Part shown: positions 36,787 to 45,497 of the stretch, piece by piece
How the letters are laid out: every line of letters begins with the position of its first letter
Numbering within the stretch: the stretch's first letter is position 1
Source of the DNA: Paraliobacillus zengyii
Lineage (GTDB): Bacteria > Bacillota > Bacilli > Bacillales > Amphibacillaceae
Direction: 5' to 3'
DNA: 64,000 nucleotides
Assembly (NCBI RefSeq): GCF_003268595.1
Contig: NZ_CP029797.1
Coordinates: forward strand, 2,811,501-2,875,500
Notes under the pieces: generated by a model
The model's database searches: none
What the model was told of the DNA's origin: nothing
What the model saw: only the letters and a program-made list of their open reading frames with translations
Position numbers and translations under genes: made by a program

Positions 36787-38283
36787 TTAACGAAATGCCA
36801 TTAAGCCTTGATTTATTGTTTTCGTTTGCTTGTAAATGTCTTGATATAGCTCAAATAACTGCTGATAGCTCGCTACATTTTCATGAATTGGTTGGTACGT
36901 TTCTGCTTCTTCTAAAAAGTGATCTGCACAATCTTTTAGCGAATCGAACCAACCTGAGCCGAACGCCGCTAACATAGCCGCTCCCATACCTGGTCCTTGC
37001 TCACTCTTCAATTTGATTACCTTAGCATTAAAGATATCTGCTTGCATTTGTAACCATACTTTGTTTTTTGCACCGCCACCAATTGCATAAATCGTATCAA
37101 TCTGCTTACCGTTCTCACGAAATATTTTAATCGACTCGTGTAACGAAAACGTAATACCTTCCAAGACCGCCCTAGCAAAATCTTTTAACTGATGCGAGCT
37201 GTCCATCCCGATATAACTGCCACGAATTGTTGCATCCGCGTGCGGTGTCCGTTCTCCAACGATATAAGGTGAGAAAAGCAAACCGTTAGCGCCAACTGGG
37301 ACTGTACCAACATCTTTTAAGAGTGCATCAAAGTCTTCATTCGGTGCAAAAGTGTCTTTAAACCAAGATAGACTATGACCAGCAGCTAACGTGACGCCCA
37401 TCGCATAATAAGTATTCTTTTCACCGTGATTGAAATAGTGCACTTTTCCTTGATAATCTTTTTCACCAGTTGGTTCGTAAGATAGCACCACACCAGAGGT
37501 ACCAATACTTGCGAACGTTTTCCCCTCAGACAGAATGCCAGATCCGATTGCGCCACATGCATTATCTGCTCCACCTGCAAAAACATTCGTTTCTGGATTA
37601 AGTCCTGTTTCTTCAGCAATTTCCGTTGCAATCGTGCCAACGTTTGTTTCTGCATCAACTAGTGGTGGACAAAGGGAGAACGGAATCGCTAGTGTTTCAC
37701 AGATTTCCTCACTCCACTTCTTCGCACCAACATCTAGTAAACTAGTACCTGCTGCATCAGAATAGTCCATTGCAATTTGACCCGTTAAGCGGAAACGAAG
37801 GTAATCCTTCGGCAATACAAATTTCGTTGCTTTTGCAAACAGTTCTGGTTCATTTTCTTTGACCCATAAAATCTTTGGTAGCGTGAATCCTTCTAGTGCT
37901 AAATTTTTGGTAATGGAAATAAACCGGTCTTTCCCGACTTTTTCATATATTTCCTGACATTGTTTCGTTGTCCGTGTATCATTCCATAAAATCGCATTGC
38001 GCAACACGTTATGCTGTTTATCTAAAAGAATAAGTCCATGCATTTGACCTGAAAAGCTCATACCTTGGATATCCTTGGTATCGCCAGCATAATTCGTTGT
38101 TAACTCTTTCAATGCTGCTTTTGTTTGGATGATCCACTGCTCTGGATCTTGTTCGCTGTAACCAGCTTTTTCTTGAATTAATGGGTATGACTTCGTTACT
38201 TCATCTGTTACATTTCCATCTTGATCTACTAATAAAACCTTTACTGCACTTGTGCCTAAATCTACACCAATTACATATTTCAT
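36787..38283 (-). CDS. xylB: Xylulokinase
   Basis: The enzyme phosphorylates D-xylulose to xylulose 5-phosphate with ATP, feeding the pentose phosphate pathway. The 498-residue FGGY-family protein starts YVIGVDLGTSAVKVLLVD. It shows MSGQMHGLILLD, the substrate contact region that includes WNDTRT, and the C-terminal IYAIGGGAKNKVWLQMQADIFN. Length and motifs match xylulokinase, not glycerol or gluconate kinase. It lies 13 bp downstream of xylA (GAGGTGA ribosome binding site), so the pair is an operon under the XylR operator. Confidence 0.96.
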   Translation of the reverse strand: MKYVIGVDLGTSAVKVLLVDQDGNVTDEVTKSYPLIQEKAGYSEQDPEQWIIQTKAALKELTTNYAGDTKDIQGMSFSGQMHGLILLDKQHNVLRNAILWNDTRTTKQCQEIYEKVGKDRFISITKNLALEGFTLPKILWVKENEPELFAKATKFVLPKDYLRFRLTGQIAMDYSDAAGTSLLDVGAKKWSEEICETLAIPFSLCPPLVDAETNVGTIATEIAEETGLNPETNVFAGGADNACGAIGSGILSEGKTFASIGTSGVVLSYEPTGEKDYQGKVHYFNHGEKNTYYAMGVTLAAGHSLSWFKDTFAPNEDFDALLKDVGTVPVGANGLLFSPYIVGERTPHADATIRGSYIGMDSSHQLKDFARAVLEGITFSLHESIKIFRENGKQIDTIYAIGGGAKNKVWLQMQADIFNAKVIKLKSEQGPGMGAAMLAAFGSGWFDSLKDCADHFLEEAETYQPIHENVASYQQLFELYQDIYKQTKTINQGLMAFR

Positions 38284-38296
38284 CTGTTCACCTCGT

Positions 38297-39622
38297 TTAT
38301 TTCTCTGCCATCACTTGTAATAAATACTGATTAATTGTCGCTTTAATTAGCTCTAAACGTCCAGATTTATGCTTGATTTCACCTAAGTCTAAAGCATGTG
38401 CCTCCAACTTTTTGAAATCAGTCTTTCCACTTACGATATCAAGACCTATTCCTTCGTTATATGTGCTATAACGATTTGATAGAATGTCTTCAAACACATT
38501 ATCTTCAATCATTTTGCTAGCCACTTTATAACCTACTGCAAAACTATCCATTCCCGCTACATGTGCATAAAATAAATCTTCCGGTTCAAATGATCCTCTT
38601 CGCACTTTCGCATCGAAGTTTAAACCGCCTTTACCTAGTCCACCATTTTTAATTATTTCATACATTGCTAGTGTAGTAGAATATAAGTCAGTTGGGAATT
38701 CATCTGTATCCCATCCAAGTAATGGATCACCTTGGTTTGCATCGACAGAACCTAAGATGCCATTTATACGTGCATAACGTAATTCATGTTCAAATGTGTG
38801 TCCAGCCAATGTTGCGTGATTTGCTTCTATATTAAGTTTAAAGTGTTTTTCTAAACCATAGTTTAACAAAAATGCATGTGCTGATTGGCTATCATAATCA
38901 TATTGATGTGTAGTTGGTTCTTTAGGTTTTGGTTCAATTAGAAATTGACCATCAAAATCAAGTTCCTTCGCATAGTCAACTGCCATATGAAAGAAGCGTC
39001 CTAAATTATCTTGTTCCAATTTAAGATCTGTATTTAGTAATGTTTCGTATCCTTCACGGCCACCCCAAAAGACATAGTTCTCAGCCCCAAGTTCTTTTGC
39101 TACTTCCAATCCCTTTTTCACTTTAGCTGCAGCATATGCATACACATTCGCATCACTTGATGAAGCTGCGCCATGCACAAAACGTGGATGTGTAAAGTTA
39201 TTAGCGGTGTTCCAAAGTAACTTCACACCGCTATCCTTCATATAACCTTTCATCATTGAAACAATCGTGTCTACATTTTTATTCGATTCTCTTAATGTAT
39301 CACCCTCTGGTGCGATATCAACATCATGAAAACAGAAATATTTCACTCCTAATTTATCAAAAAACTCAAACGCGGCTTCCACGCGGGCTTTTGCTTGATC
39401 CATTCCTGTGAATTTATCCCATGGACGAATGGCAGTTCCTGCTCCAAACGGATCCGATAAATCTTGTGTAAAGGTATGCCAATACGCAACACCAAAGCGT
39501 AAATATTCTTCCATTGTTTGCCCATTAACTACTTCATTTGGATTATAAAATTTAAATGCGAGCGGATCCTTCGATTGAGCACCTTCATATTTAATCTTGT
39601 TAACGCTTTCAAATACTGTCAT
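38297..39622 (-). CDS. xylA: Xylose isomerase
   Basis: Xylose isomerase interconverts D-xylose and D-xylulose using two divalent metals. The 441-residue class II enzyme shows the substrate histidine region [14 protein letters not shown] and [12 protein letters not shown] with the metal-binding Glu. It also shows the [12 protein letters not shown] and [11 protein letters not shown] elements that complete the active site. ATG 39622 follows GAGAGGTAGG. It is the first gene of xylAB, with its promoter and XylR operator at 39672-39713. It would process xylose released by the GH31 enzyme and possibly by GH3. Confidence 0.97.
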   Translation of the reverse strand: MTVFESVNKIKYEGAQSKDPLAFKFYNPNEVVNGQTMEEYLRFGVAYWHTFTQDLSDPFGAGTAIRPWDKFTGMDQAKARVEAAFEFFDKLGVKYFCFHDVDIAPEGDTLRESNKNVDTIVSMMKGYMKDSGVKLLWNTANNFTHPRFVHGAASSSDANVYAYAAAKVKKGLEVAKELGAENYVFWGGREGYETLLNTDLKLEQDNLGRFFHMAVDYAKELDFDGQFLIEPKPKEPTTHQYDYDSQSAHAFLLNYGLEKHFKLNIEANHATLAGHTFEHELRYARINGILGSVDANQGDPLLGWDTDEFPTDLYSTTLAMYEIIKNGGLGKGGLNFDAKVRRGSFEPEDLFYAHVAGMDSFAVGYKVASKMIEDNVFEDILSNRYSTYNEGIGLDIVSGKTDFKKLEAHALDLGEIKHKSGRLELIKATINQYLLQVMAEK

Positions 39623-39671
39623 AAAGAAAACCTACCTCTCTTGAAACGTTTTTTTATCTTACTATGGGCTT

Positions 39672-39713
39672 AGTATAGCAAGCTTAACTAAGTTTGTCTA
39701 GTGAATAAACAAA
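39672..39713 (-). promoter_or_regulatory. xylA promoter and XylR operator
   Basis: On the minus strand TAGACA (39695-39700) and TATACT (39672-39677) stand 17 bases apart. The -35 box is covered by the palindrome TTTGTCTA-N5-TAAACAAA (39693-39713), which resembles known Bacillus xyl operators built of AGTTTGTTT half-sites. XylR bound here would block polymerase until xylose is present. Confidence 0.8.
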
Positions 39714-39846
39714 GTTTGTAGTATTATTTTTTATGTTATGATACATTAGTAATAACATAAAAAATAATTGCTAATCCTTGACTGATTTATAAAAGATTCT
39801 TTTATTATGAAACATCTATAAATGCAGGTGAAACGGACCCGTTGCT

Positions 39847-40001
39847 CAAGTGAAATGGACTCCCTTTCCGCAGGCACGGCTTCAGCTAACTCGGATAAGC
39901 AAAGGTCGCTTTCCGAGTGGATCTTCAGCCCGTGGGACTGCGATTACTCGCCCCATCGAAAACATTTGCTGTTCCTGCAGGAGTGTCACCCATTTAACTT
40001 G
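39847..40001. repeat. Modular palindromic repeat, copy B
   Basis: It is the same orientation as the copy at 31318-31438 and close to it in sequence. The outer arms are CAAGTGAAATGG and CCATTTAACTTG, and the inner part is the CACGGCTTCAGCTAACTCGGA palindrome. It carries an extra module of about 35 bp (GGGACTGCGATTACTCGCCC onward, ending AAAACATTTGCT) after the inner hairpin. It lies between the xylA promoter and xylR. Confidence 0.85.
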
Positions 40002-40144
40002 ATACGCTAGGTTTTTCTTATAGAAGCCAACTGTGCAAAACAAATTATTTTATTAACAGAACAGGGTTGTCAAAAATAGCGATAGAGAACTTTTTTTATC
40101 TCTTGCATGTAATTTCAAGTTACGAAAGAATGCGTCTATGCTAG

Positions 40145-40301
40145 CTCTGGAAATATACGTAGACTCCTGTGGGAACAGCACGGGCTGAAGATCCACTTAG
40201 TAAAGCGTTTTTTGGGTCTGCGGTTACTCGACCCACCAAAACATCTGCTTTACTAAGTTAGCTGAAGTCGTGCCCACGGAAAGCGAAGTGTATTTCCAGA
40301 G
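40145..40301. repeat. Modular palindromic repeat, copy C
   Basis: The outer arms are CTCTGGAAATA and TATTTCCAGAG, unlike copies A and B. The inner parts are the reverse of A and B (GCACGGGCTGAAGATCCAC; GTTAGCTGAAGTCGTGCC). The GGGTCTGCGGTTACTCGACCC module sits in the loop here, not beside the hairpin as in copy B. The rest of 40002-40477 holds no gene. Confidence 0.85.
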
Positions 40302-40477
40302 CGGTAGGTTATCTCGCAATTTCTATAACATTCGTAAGGTAAAACGTAATAATACTTACAAAAGGAGCACGAAGTCCATCTTTAGATTGTAAGACCTTTT
40401 AATAATATCAAGACTTATTTGTCAATTTCACGCTGCGAAAGTTGAATATTATAAATACAAAGAGGATGTGAACAACG

Positions 40478-41662
40478 ATGAATCAAACATGGAACCAGCA
40501 TGTTGTCAAAAAGGAAAATAAGACACTTGTGCTTGAAACAATTAAAACGAATACACCCATTTCACGTGCTCGTGTCGCCCAACTTACTGGATTAAACAAA
40601 GGAACAGTATCCTCTCTTGTAAGTGAACTAATCGATGGAAATATTATTGAGGAGTCAGGACCAGGAGAATCCAGCGGCGGTAGACGACCTGTTATGCTTT
40701 TATTTAATCATCTTGCAGGCTATTCGATCGCAATTGATCTAGGTGTAAATTACATATTAGGCTTGTTAACTGATTTGAATGGAAATATCATTTGCGAACA
40801 GCGTGTTCATTTTCAAGATAAGACATTTGAACATGTCATGCAGCGTTTATTTGAAATAATAGAAGATCTTCAACAGGCTGCACCAGAAAGTCACTATGGT
40901 GTGGTCGGCATCGGCATCGGTGTTCCTGGCGTTGTAAGTAATGATGGTGAATTGCTACTAGCTCCAAACCTCGGATGGAAAAGAATTCATTTGTTAAACG
41001 TACTAGAGGAACGTTTTCATTTACCAATTGTGATAGAAAATGAAGCAAATGCTGGTGCATATGGTGAAAAGGTGTTTGGGGTAGGTCAAGATTTTAGTAA
41101 TATGGTTTATTGTAGTATTGGAACTGGTATTGGTGTCGGGCTGATTTTAGAAGAAAAACTCTATAAAGGATTTAATGGTTTCTCTGGAGAACTTGGACAT
41201 ATGACGATCGAAAAAGATGGCATTCCTTGTCGTTGTGGGAACAAAGGTTGTTGGGAGCGTTATGCATCTGAAAGTGCCTTACTTGAAAAAGCTCTTAAGT
41301 TAGGATTAATTGAAAAAAATGACGTCACACCAATTCAAACGCTCGTTGCGCTAGCTGATAATGGTTTAGTTGAAGCAATTGATTTATTTACAGAGATTGG
41401 GGAATATATAGGTGTTGGATTAACAAACAGCATTAATATCTTTAATCCTCAAGCAGTAATTATCGGTAACCAAATGGCTGTAACCGAAAAATGGATTCGT
41501 CCTGCGCTTGAAAGGTATATCAAGAATCATGCGATTGGTTTTCATCAAGAAGACTTAAAAATTAAATTCTCAAGTCTTACCTCTCATTCAACTGCTTATG
41601 GCATGGCAGCTTTTACGATTGAGGCATTTTCTATTCGCTTTAATAATACTATTTCAAATTGA
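40478..41662 (+). CDS. xylR: Xylose operon repressor XylR (ROK family)
   Basis: The 394-residue protein has an N-terminal winged helix (ISRARVAQLTGLNKGTVSSLVSELIDG). A ROK sugar-binding domain follows, with DLGVNYILGLLTD, ENEANAGAYGE and GTGIGVGLI. The zinc motif CRCGNKGCWE is intact. XylR represses xylAB by binding the operator beside xylA and lets go when it binds xylose. The gene is divergent from xylAB, as in B. subtilis and B. megaterium. AAAGAGGATG lies upstream, and a clear terminator follows. Two palindromic repeats separate it from xylA. Confidence 0.93.
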   Translation: MNQTWNQHVVKKENKTLVLETIKTNTPISRARVAQLTGLNKGTVSSLVSELIDGNIIEESGPGESSGGRRPVMLLFNHLAGYSIAIDLGVNYILGLLTDLNGNIICEQRVHFQDKTFEHVMQRLFEIIEDLQQAAPESHYGVVGIGIGVPGVVSNDGELLLAPNLGWKRIHLLNVLEERFHLPIVIENEANAGAYGEKVFGVGQDFSNMVYCSIGTGIGVGLILEEKLYKGFNGFSGELGHMTIEKDGIPCRCGNKGCWERYASESALLEKALKLGLIEKNDVTPIQTLVALADNGLVEAIDLFTEIGEYIGVGLTNSINIFNPQAVIIGNQMAVTEKWIRPALERYIKNHAIGFHQEDLKIKFSSLTSHSTAYGMAAFTIEAFSIRFNNTISN

Positions 41663-41667
41663 TTGAT

Positions 41668-41697
41668 GTCTCTAGTATTTGCTAGAGACTTTTTTTA
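41668..41697 (+). terminator. Rho-independent terminator of xylR
   Basis: GTCTCTAG and CTAGAGAC form a perfect 8-bp stem around TATTTG, followed by a T run, a few bases after the xylR stop. Confidence 0.9.
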
Positions 41698-41738
41698 TTG
41701 TATAATAACTTTAATTTAATAGAAAAGAGGTATCTATT

Positions 41739-42707
41739 TTGATCATTCGTCCCCCTGTAAAGAACCCCTTACTTAAGCAACTAGAAGTACTCCTCCCTCG
41801 GCTCGACCGTTCCAATCCTAATTATGAAAAGCTCGATAATCTCCTTGGCAGAGAGACTGCTGGCTATTTTGGTGAAACATCATTAGACTATTACTTTAAT
41901 TTAACGAATATAAAGGAAACATTACTTTTATATGGATTACGATTACCAGCTGAAGCTAATGCATTCCAGATTGATGCACTACTCTTAACACGTTCCATTT
42001 GTTTTATCATTGAAGCGAAGAATATGAAAGGGACGATTACCTTTAATCAAAACGACCAGATGATTCGGACCCTCGATCAAATTTCAGAGACATTCCGTAA
42101 TCCAGAAATTCAAGCAGATGTGCAGAAAAGGCAACTGAGGGAATTTTTGGCGAAGTCTGGATTTCCTGCAATTCCAATTCACCCAATCGTGACATTTACC
42201 CATCCGCGGGTTATTCTTCAATCCGACCAGAAATATGATGATATCCTCACTAACGAACGACTACCCAATCGAATTAATGCTGTTAAAAGCGCGCATGCAA
42301 AAGTAGTTTATCAAAAAAGACAACTCGATAAACTAGCACACTTCCTAAATAAAAAGCATCAAGCTAACCATTATTCTGTAGTCGAAAGATATCAGATACC
42401 AGACCAAAGAATTCGTAAAGGCGTATGGTGTCAAAGTTGCCAATCTAATGGATTAAGAAATATAATGCACCGCATAAAACGCTACTGGTACTGCCCAATT
42501 TGCCACGAAAAAAATAATACAGCCCATATCCAAGCACTACGCGAATATGCGCAACTATTTGGAACTTCTATTACAAATAAACAAGCACGGCAATTCCTTG
42601 GCCTAGAATCTGAATCTGCAACTAAGCGTATCCTAGCAAACTTAGAATTAAGTAGTACAGGAAAAACAAAAGGACGCGTTTACTATTTAGATAGACTACT
42701 CGAGTAA
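41739..42707 (+). CDS. NERD domain-containing protein
   Basis: The 322-residue protein has a NERD (nuclease-related) domain at about residues 30-150. It shows GETSLDYYFNL, the DALLLTRSICFIIEAKNMKG strand pair with the Asp..Glu-x-Lys nuclease core, and the downstream QLREFL helix. The C-terminal half has a zinc-ribbon-like CQSC...CPIC (about residues 229-260) and a helical end (ARQFLGLESESATKRIL). NERD proteins are common in Bacillus but mostly uncharacterised, with a proposed role in DNA processing. The start is TTG 41739 with AGAGG upstream. It is immediately followed by the TCCG tandem array. Confidence 0.85.
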   Translation: MIIRPPVKNPLLKQLEVLLPRLDRSNPNYEKLDNLLGRETAGYFGETSLDYYFNLTNIKETLLLYGLRLPAEANAFQIDALLLTRSICFIIEAKNMKGTITFNQNDQMIRTLDQISETFRNPEIQADVQKRQLREFLAKSGFPAIPIHPIVTFTHPRVILQSDQKYDDILTNERLPNRINAVKSAHAKVVYQKRQLDKLAHFLNKKHQANHYSVVERYQIPDQRIRKGVWCQSCQSNGLRNIMHRIKRYWYCPICHEKNNTAHIQALREYAQLFGTSITNKQARQFLGLESESATKRILANLELSSTGKTKGRVYYLDRLLE

Positions 42708-42716
42708 TAGTGCTTC

Positions 42717-42983
42717 CGTTGGATTACTGCTTAGCTCCGCCGAATTAATACACACTTCCGCTGAATTAACGCGCACTTCCGTCGGATTAACGCTCGCTCC
42801 GCTGAATTAACAGGCACTTCCGTCGAATTACTGCTCACTCCGCCGAATTAACAGGTACTTCCGTCGAATTACTGCTCGCTCCGCCGAATTAATAGGCACT
42901 TCCGCCTAATTAACGCGCACTTCCGCCGGATTACCACTCAACTCCGCCGAATTAACACCCTCTTCCATCAGATTAAATTACTG
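42717..42983. repeat. Tandem array of a 20-21 bp TCCG..GAATTA repeat
   Basis: Thirteen imperfect units follow each other without gaps. The core is TCCG(C/T)(C/T)GAATTA followed by a variable seven to nine bases such as ACGCGCACT or CTGCTCGC. Most units are 21 bp; units 4, 6 and 8 are 20 bp, and the last reads TCCATCAGATTA. Because lengths mix 20 and 21, no frame is kept, so it is not a coding repeat. It begins a few bases after the NERD stop codon and ends about 50 bp before the hpf terminator. No second copy of the array was seen in the window. Confidence 0.9.
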
Positions 42984-43029
42984 CACATTGCCCCAAAGCC
43001 TTCCACCAGTAAAAAATTCCATCAAAATA

Positions 43030-43051
43030 GGGTTCCGCCTAAGCGGAACCC
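43030..43051. terminator. Terminator of hpf (bidirectional form)
   Basis: GGGTTCCGC and GCGGAACCC form a perfect 9-bp stem around CTAA. On the minus strand it ends TATTTT, on the plus strand TTTATTATT. Confidence 0.85.
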
Positions 43052-43069
43052 TTTATTATTAAGTAATAG

Positions 43070-43621
43070 TTAACTTGTTTCAATTAGACCGTATTTTCCA
43101 TCTTTACGTCGATAGACAACGTTTGTGTCTCCTGATTCTGCATCTGTGAATACATAGAATGTATGTCCAAGCATATCCATTTGTAGGATCGCTTCTTCAG
43201 AATCCATTGGTTTTAAGTCAAATCGTTTTGTACGAACAACTTCTAAACCATCTTCTTCCTCATCGTATCCTTCTTCTATTTCTTTTTCCATTTCCGCAAA
43301 AATATGTTTTGGTGCACCTTGTTGACGAGCTTTGCGATTAACTTTTGTTTTATATTTCCGAATTTGTCTTTCTAACTTATCTACTACTAAATCAACTGCG
43401 GCATACAAATCAGTATGTTGTTCCTCAGCACGCAATAATAGATTTATCATCGGGATGGTAATTTCAATTTTTTGTTCTTCTTTATAGACACTTAGATTCA
43501 CGTTTACATCTGATTTTGGGGGTGTATCAAAATAACGTTCTAACTTACTAACCTTTTTCTCAATGTATTCTTTTATTGCCCCTGTTACCTCAACGTTTTC
43601 TCCACGAATGTTATATTTCAT
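43070..43621 (-). CDS. hpf: Long-form ribosome hibernation promoting factor
   Basis: Long HPF pairs 70S ribosomes into inactive 100S dimers in stationary phase or stress. The 183-residue protein has the N-terminal beta-alpha-beta HPF domain (MKYNIRGENVEVTGAIKEYIEKKVSKLERYF; AVDLVVDKLERQIRKYKTK). After a charged linker comes the C-terminal dimerisation domain (VVRTKRFDLKPMDSEEAILQMDMLGHTFYVFTDAESG in outline). AAGGAGGACAC precedes the ATG. In B. subtilis the gene (yvyD) sits directly between fliT and secA. Here it stands alone, with 34 kb on one side and 13 kb on the other. Overlapping sigma-B- and sigma-H-type promoters are visible upstream. Confidence 0.95.
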   Translation of the reverse strand: MKYNIRGENVEVTGAIKEYIEKKVSKLERYFDTPPKSDVNVNLSVYKEEQKIEITIPMINLLLRAEEQHTDLYAAVDLVVDKLERQIRKYKTKVNRKARQQGAPKHIFAEMEKEIEEGYDEEEDGLEVVRTKRFDLKPMDSEEAILQMDMLGHTFYVFTDAESGDTNVVYRRKDGKYGLIETS

Positions 43622-43647
43622 AATAAGTGTCCTCCTTTATATATCTA

Positions 43648-43683
43648 TATTTCTATATTACCCTGTCTTATTCCTGCATAAAC
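43648..43683 (-). promoter_or_regulatory. Overlapping sigma-B and sigma-H promoters of hpf
   Basis: Sigma-B type: GTTTAT (43678-43683), 14-base spacer, GGGTAA (43658-43663), close to GTTTAA-N12-15-GGGTAT. Sigma-H type: GCAGGAATA (43669-43677), 12-base spacer, ATAGAAATA (43648-43656), close to RNAGGAWWW and RNNGAATWW with one mismatch. B. subtilis yvyD is known to use both factors. Confidence 0.75.
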
Positions 43684-43851
43684 TCATAAAAAATTTGTCG
43701 AAAATTTAAAAAATACGATAGAAAATTTTACAATCACCTCTGAACACTGATATATCAACATTTTGTTAACGCTGTCATCTAACAGTATGCAAAACTATTT
43801 GTTAAAAAAATTTACAAACCGTACACATTTTAAATAAACAAATAAAAAAAC

Positions 43852-43869
43852 CGAGCTTATAATCGCTCG
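43852..43869 (-). terminator. Terminator of the PHP/ECF operon
   Basis: On the minus strand CGAGC and GCTCG pair around GATTATAA, then GTTTTTTTATT follows. It lies just past the PHP gene stop. Confidence 0.75.
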
Positions 43870-43888
43870 ATTCTCACACGCGTATTTT

Positions 43889-44659
43889 TTATCTAACAGC
43901 TGTTTGATCTTCTAACAACTTTTTCATATATTTTTTCACTAATGCAGCTGCTTTTACTTTTATCATTAAATTGTCTGCTATCTCTACTTGATAATTCCCA
44001 TTCCTAATTGCCGTCTTTAGTTCCCCAACAGTAGAGCATACTTGTTCAAACTGATTAAACACAGCGCTATACTGGAGGAATTGATGGGTATCACTACCTC
44101 CGACAATTGGTAAACCTAGTTCTTTCGCAAAATCGATCAATTGCGTATAGTATGGTTCCACACCTTGTGCGTATAAATCTTTACCATTTAAATCTAGTGC
44201 ATCTAATCGGCGTAATTGTTCTGGCAGTAAATGTGTTAATGGGGTACCCTTACGAAATGGATGAGCACCAATTTTCAAAATATTATATTCCGCCGCAAAA
44301 TCCATCAATTGATCAAATTCAATAAAATTGGCTGGGTCTGTGTAAGGTTCAAGTGCAGAACGGATCTCCAATATATCGTTGCGATCACCTATCAATAAGA
44401 TATGTCCAACCTCTTTGACATCAACCTCAATGCCAGGAAAAACACGGATATCGCCAACTACATAATAGCCATTTTCATAAGTATATTTGCCATCGATATA
44501 ATCATAAATGTCCATAAATCGTTTCGTATTAAAATGCTCTGTCATGGCAAGTGCCGTTAATCCACTTTTACTCGCCTCTTCCATCATTTCTGCAAAATAA
44601 TCTGGCATAAACATTGATTTTTTTGATATTTTTACATGACTATGAAAATCAATTTTCAT
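43889..44659 (-). CDS. PHP domain metal-dependent phosphoesterase
   Basis: The 256-residue protein shows the PHP metal ligands in order: DFHSH near residue 6, TEHFN near 40, GIEVD near 76, GAHPF near 130 and GGSDTH near 190. PHP enzymes hydrolyse phosphate mono- or diesters, for example histidinol phosphate, 3',5'-nucleotides or cyclic phosphodiesters. The substrate here is unknown. It is the last gene of the operon with EcfT, fused EcfA and an S component, and it faces an RpiR regulator that normally senses a sugar phosphate. The set suggests the imported compound is a phosphorylated or phosphodiester metabolite, or becomes one (inference). Confidence 0.85.
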   Translation of the reverse strand: MKIDFHSHVKISKKSMFMPDYFAEMMEEASKSGLTALAMTEHFNTKRFMDIYDYIDGKYTYENGYYVVGDIRVFPGIEVDVKEVGHILLIGDRNDILEIRSALEPYTDPANFIEFDQLMDFAAEYNILKIGAHPFRKGTPLTHLLPEQLRRLDALDLNGKDLYAQGVEPYYTQLIDFAKELGLPIVGGSDTHQFLQYSAVFNQFEQVCSTVGELKTAIRNGNYQVEIADNLMIKVKAAALVKKYMKKLLEDQTAVR

Positions 44660-44678
44660 TCTAGTATTCTCCTTTTTA

Positions 44679-45497
44679 TTAAGAAATAGTTCCTAACATA
44701 AACACACCAACCATATAAACAATCGATAAAACTAAAAACGCGTAATCTCTACGTCTCATTCGCAAATGGGCTAGTTTAATCTTTTTCACTTTTGGATGGT
44801 TGAATCCGTAGAAGCTACCTTTCGTTTCTAGTGCTTCAACAGTTGTTCGTGCCCGCTTCGCTGTGCTTAATAACAGCGGATAAAACGATAAGACAGCTAT
44901 TTTACAAAAGTAAGTAATCGAGCGCCAGTATAAAAAGCCATGTCGAACTGGTGCTTTTCCACGTAAGCGAAATGATAAGAAAACATGATGATATTCCTCT
45001 AACAAACTAGGAAGCATCCGGTATCCATACGCAATACTGAACGAAACCTGGCCAGGAACACCAATTTTCAACAGGCCATTACTCAATTTCTCGGGATCCA
45101 TTGAACAAAAGACAATAATACTAGCAAGCGAGATCACCGACAGTTTTAACGTCAAGACGAGCAATGGAATAATTACCGATACATCGCCACCAAAAAAGAG
45201 TGATGCGATTAAAAGATAACCGCCTTGTCCAAGTAAGCCTAAACAAAGGATAAAGACAATTAACGGACTGACTTTCGCGAAAAAAGTAAGCACAACCATC
45301 AACGCAAACATCCCTAACAAGACAACTTGATTATGAATAAACCAAGGCACAATACCGAAAAAGAGATACCAAGTAAACAGTGTACGCGGATCTAATTTTG
45401 CTAAAAATGTATCACCATTTCCATAAGCAGTATTTAATAATTCGATTTTCATCTGTTCTACTGATAATTTATCGGAGAACTTACGCGTATATTCCAT
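44679..45497 (-). CDS. Energy-coupling factor transporter T component
   Basis: EcfT is the membrane scaffold that links the two ATPases to the substrate-binding S component. The 272-residue protein has about five helices. The two conserved Ala-Arg-Gly-type coupling motifs appear as FRLRGKAPVR and AKRARTTVEALETKG. The start is ATG 45497 with AGGAGG seven bases upstream, overlapping the fused ATPase gene by 17 bp. The open frame extends to 45530 within that gene. Gene symbol is left open because ecfT names are used for the general module. Confidence 0.88.
   Translation of the reverse strand: MEYTRKFSDKLSVEQMKIELLNTAYGNGDTFLAKLDPRTLFTWYLFFGIVPWFIHNQVVLLGMFALMVVLTFFAKVSPLIVFILCLGLLGQGGYLLIASLFFGGDVSVIIPLLVLTLKLSVISLASIIVFCSMDPEKLSNGLLKIGVPGQVSFSIAYGYRMLPSLLEEYHHVFLSFRLRGKAPVRHGFLYWRSITYFCKIAVLSFYPLLLSTAKRARTTVEALETKGSFYGFNHPKVKKIKLAHLRMRRRDYAFLVLSIVYMVGVFMLGTIS

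Noticed and set aside
39640..39655. cre site upstream of xylA
   Set aside because: TTGAAACGTTTTTTTA has the centre but not the right half (needs NTNWCA), so it is below the level of the two sites reported.
39822..40010. 62-codon plus-strand frame upstream of xylR
   Set aside because: It lies wholly in palindromic repeat copy B and begins at an ATG without a ribosome binding site.
42717..42983. CRISPR array
   Set aside because: The repeats are directly adjacent with no 30-40 bp unique spacers, the unit is 20-21 bp, and there are no cas genes. It is a simple tandem array.
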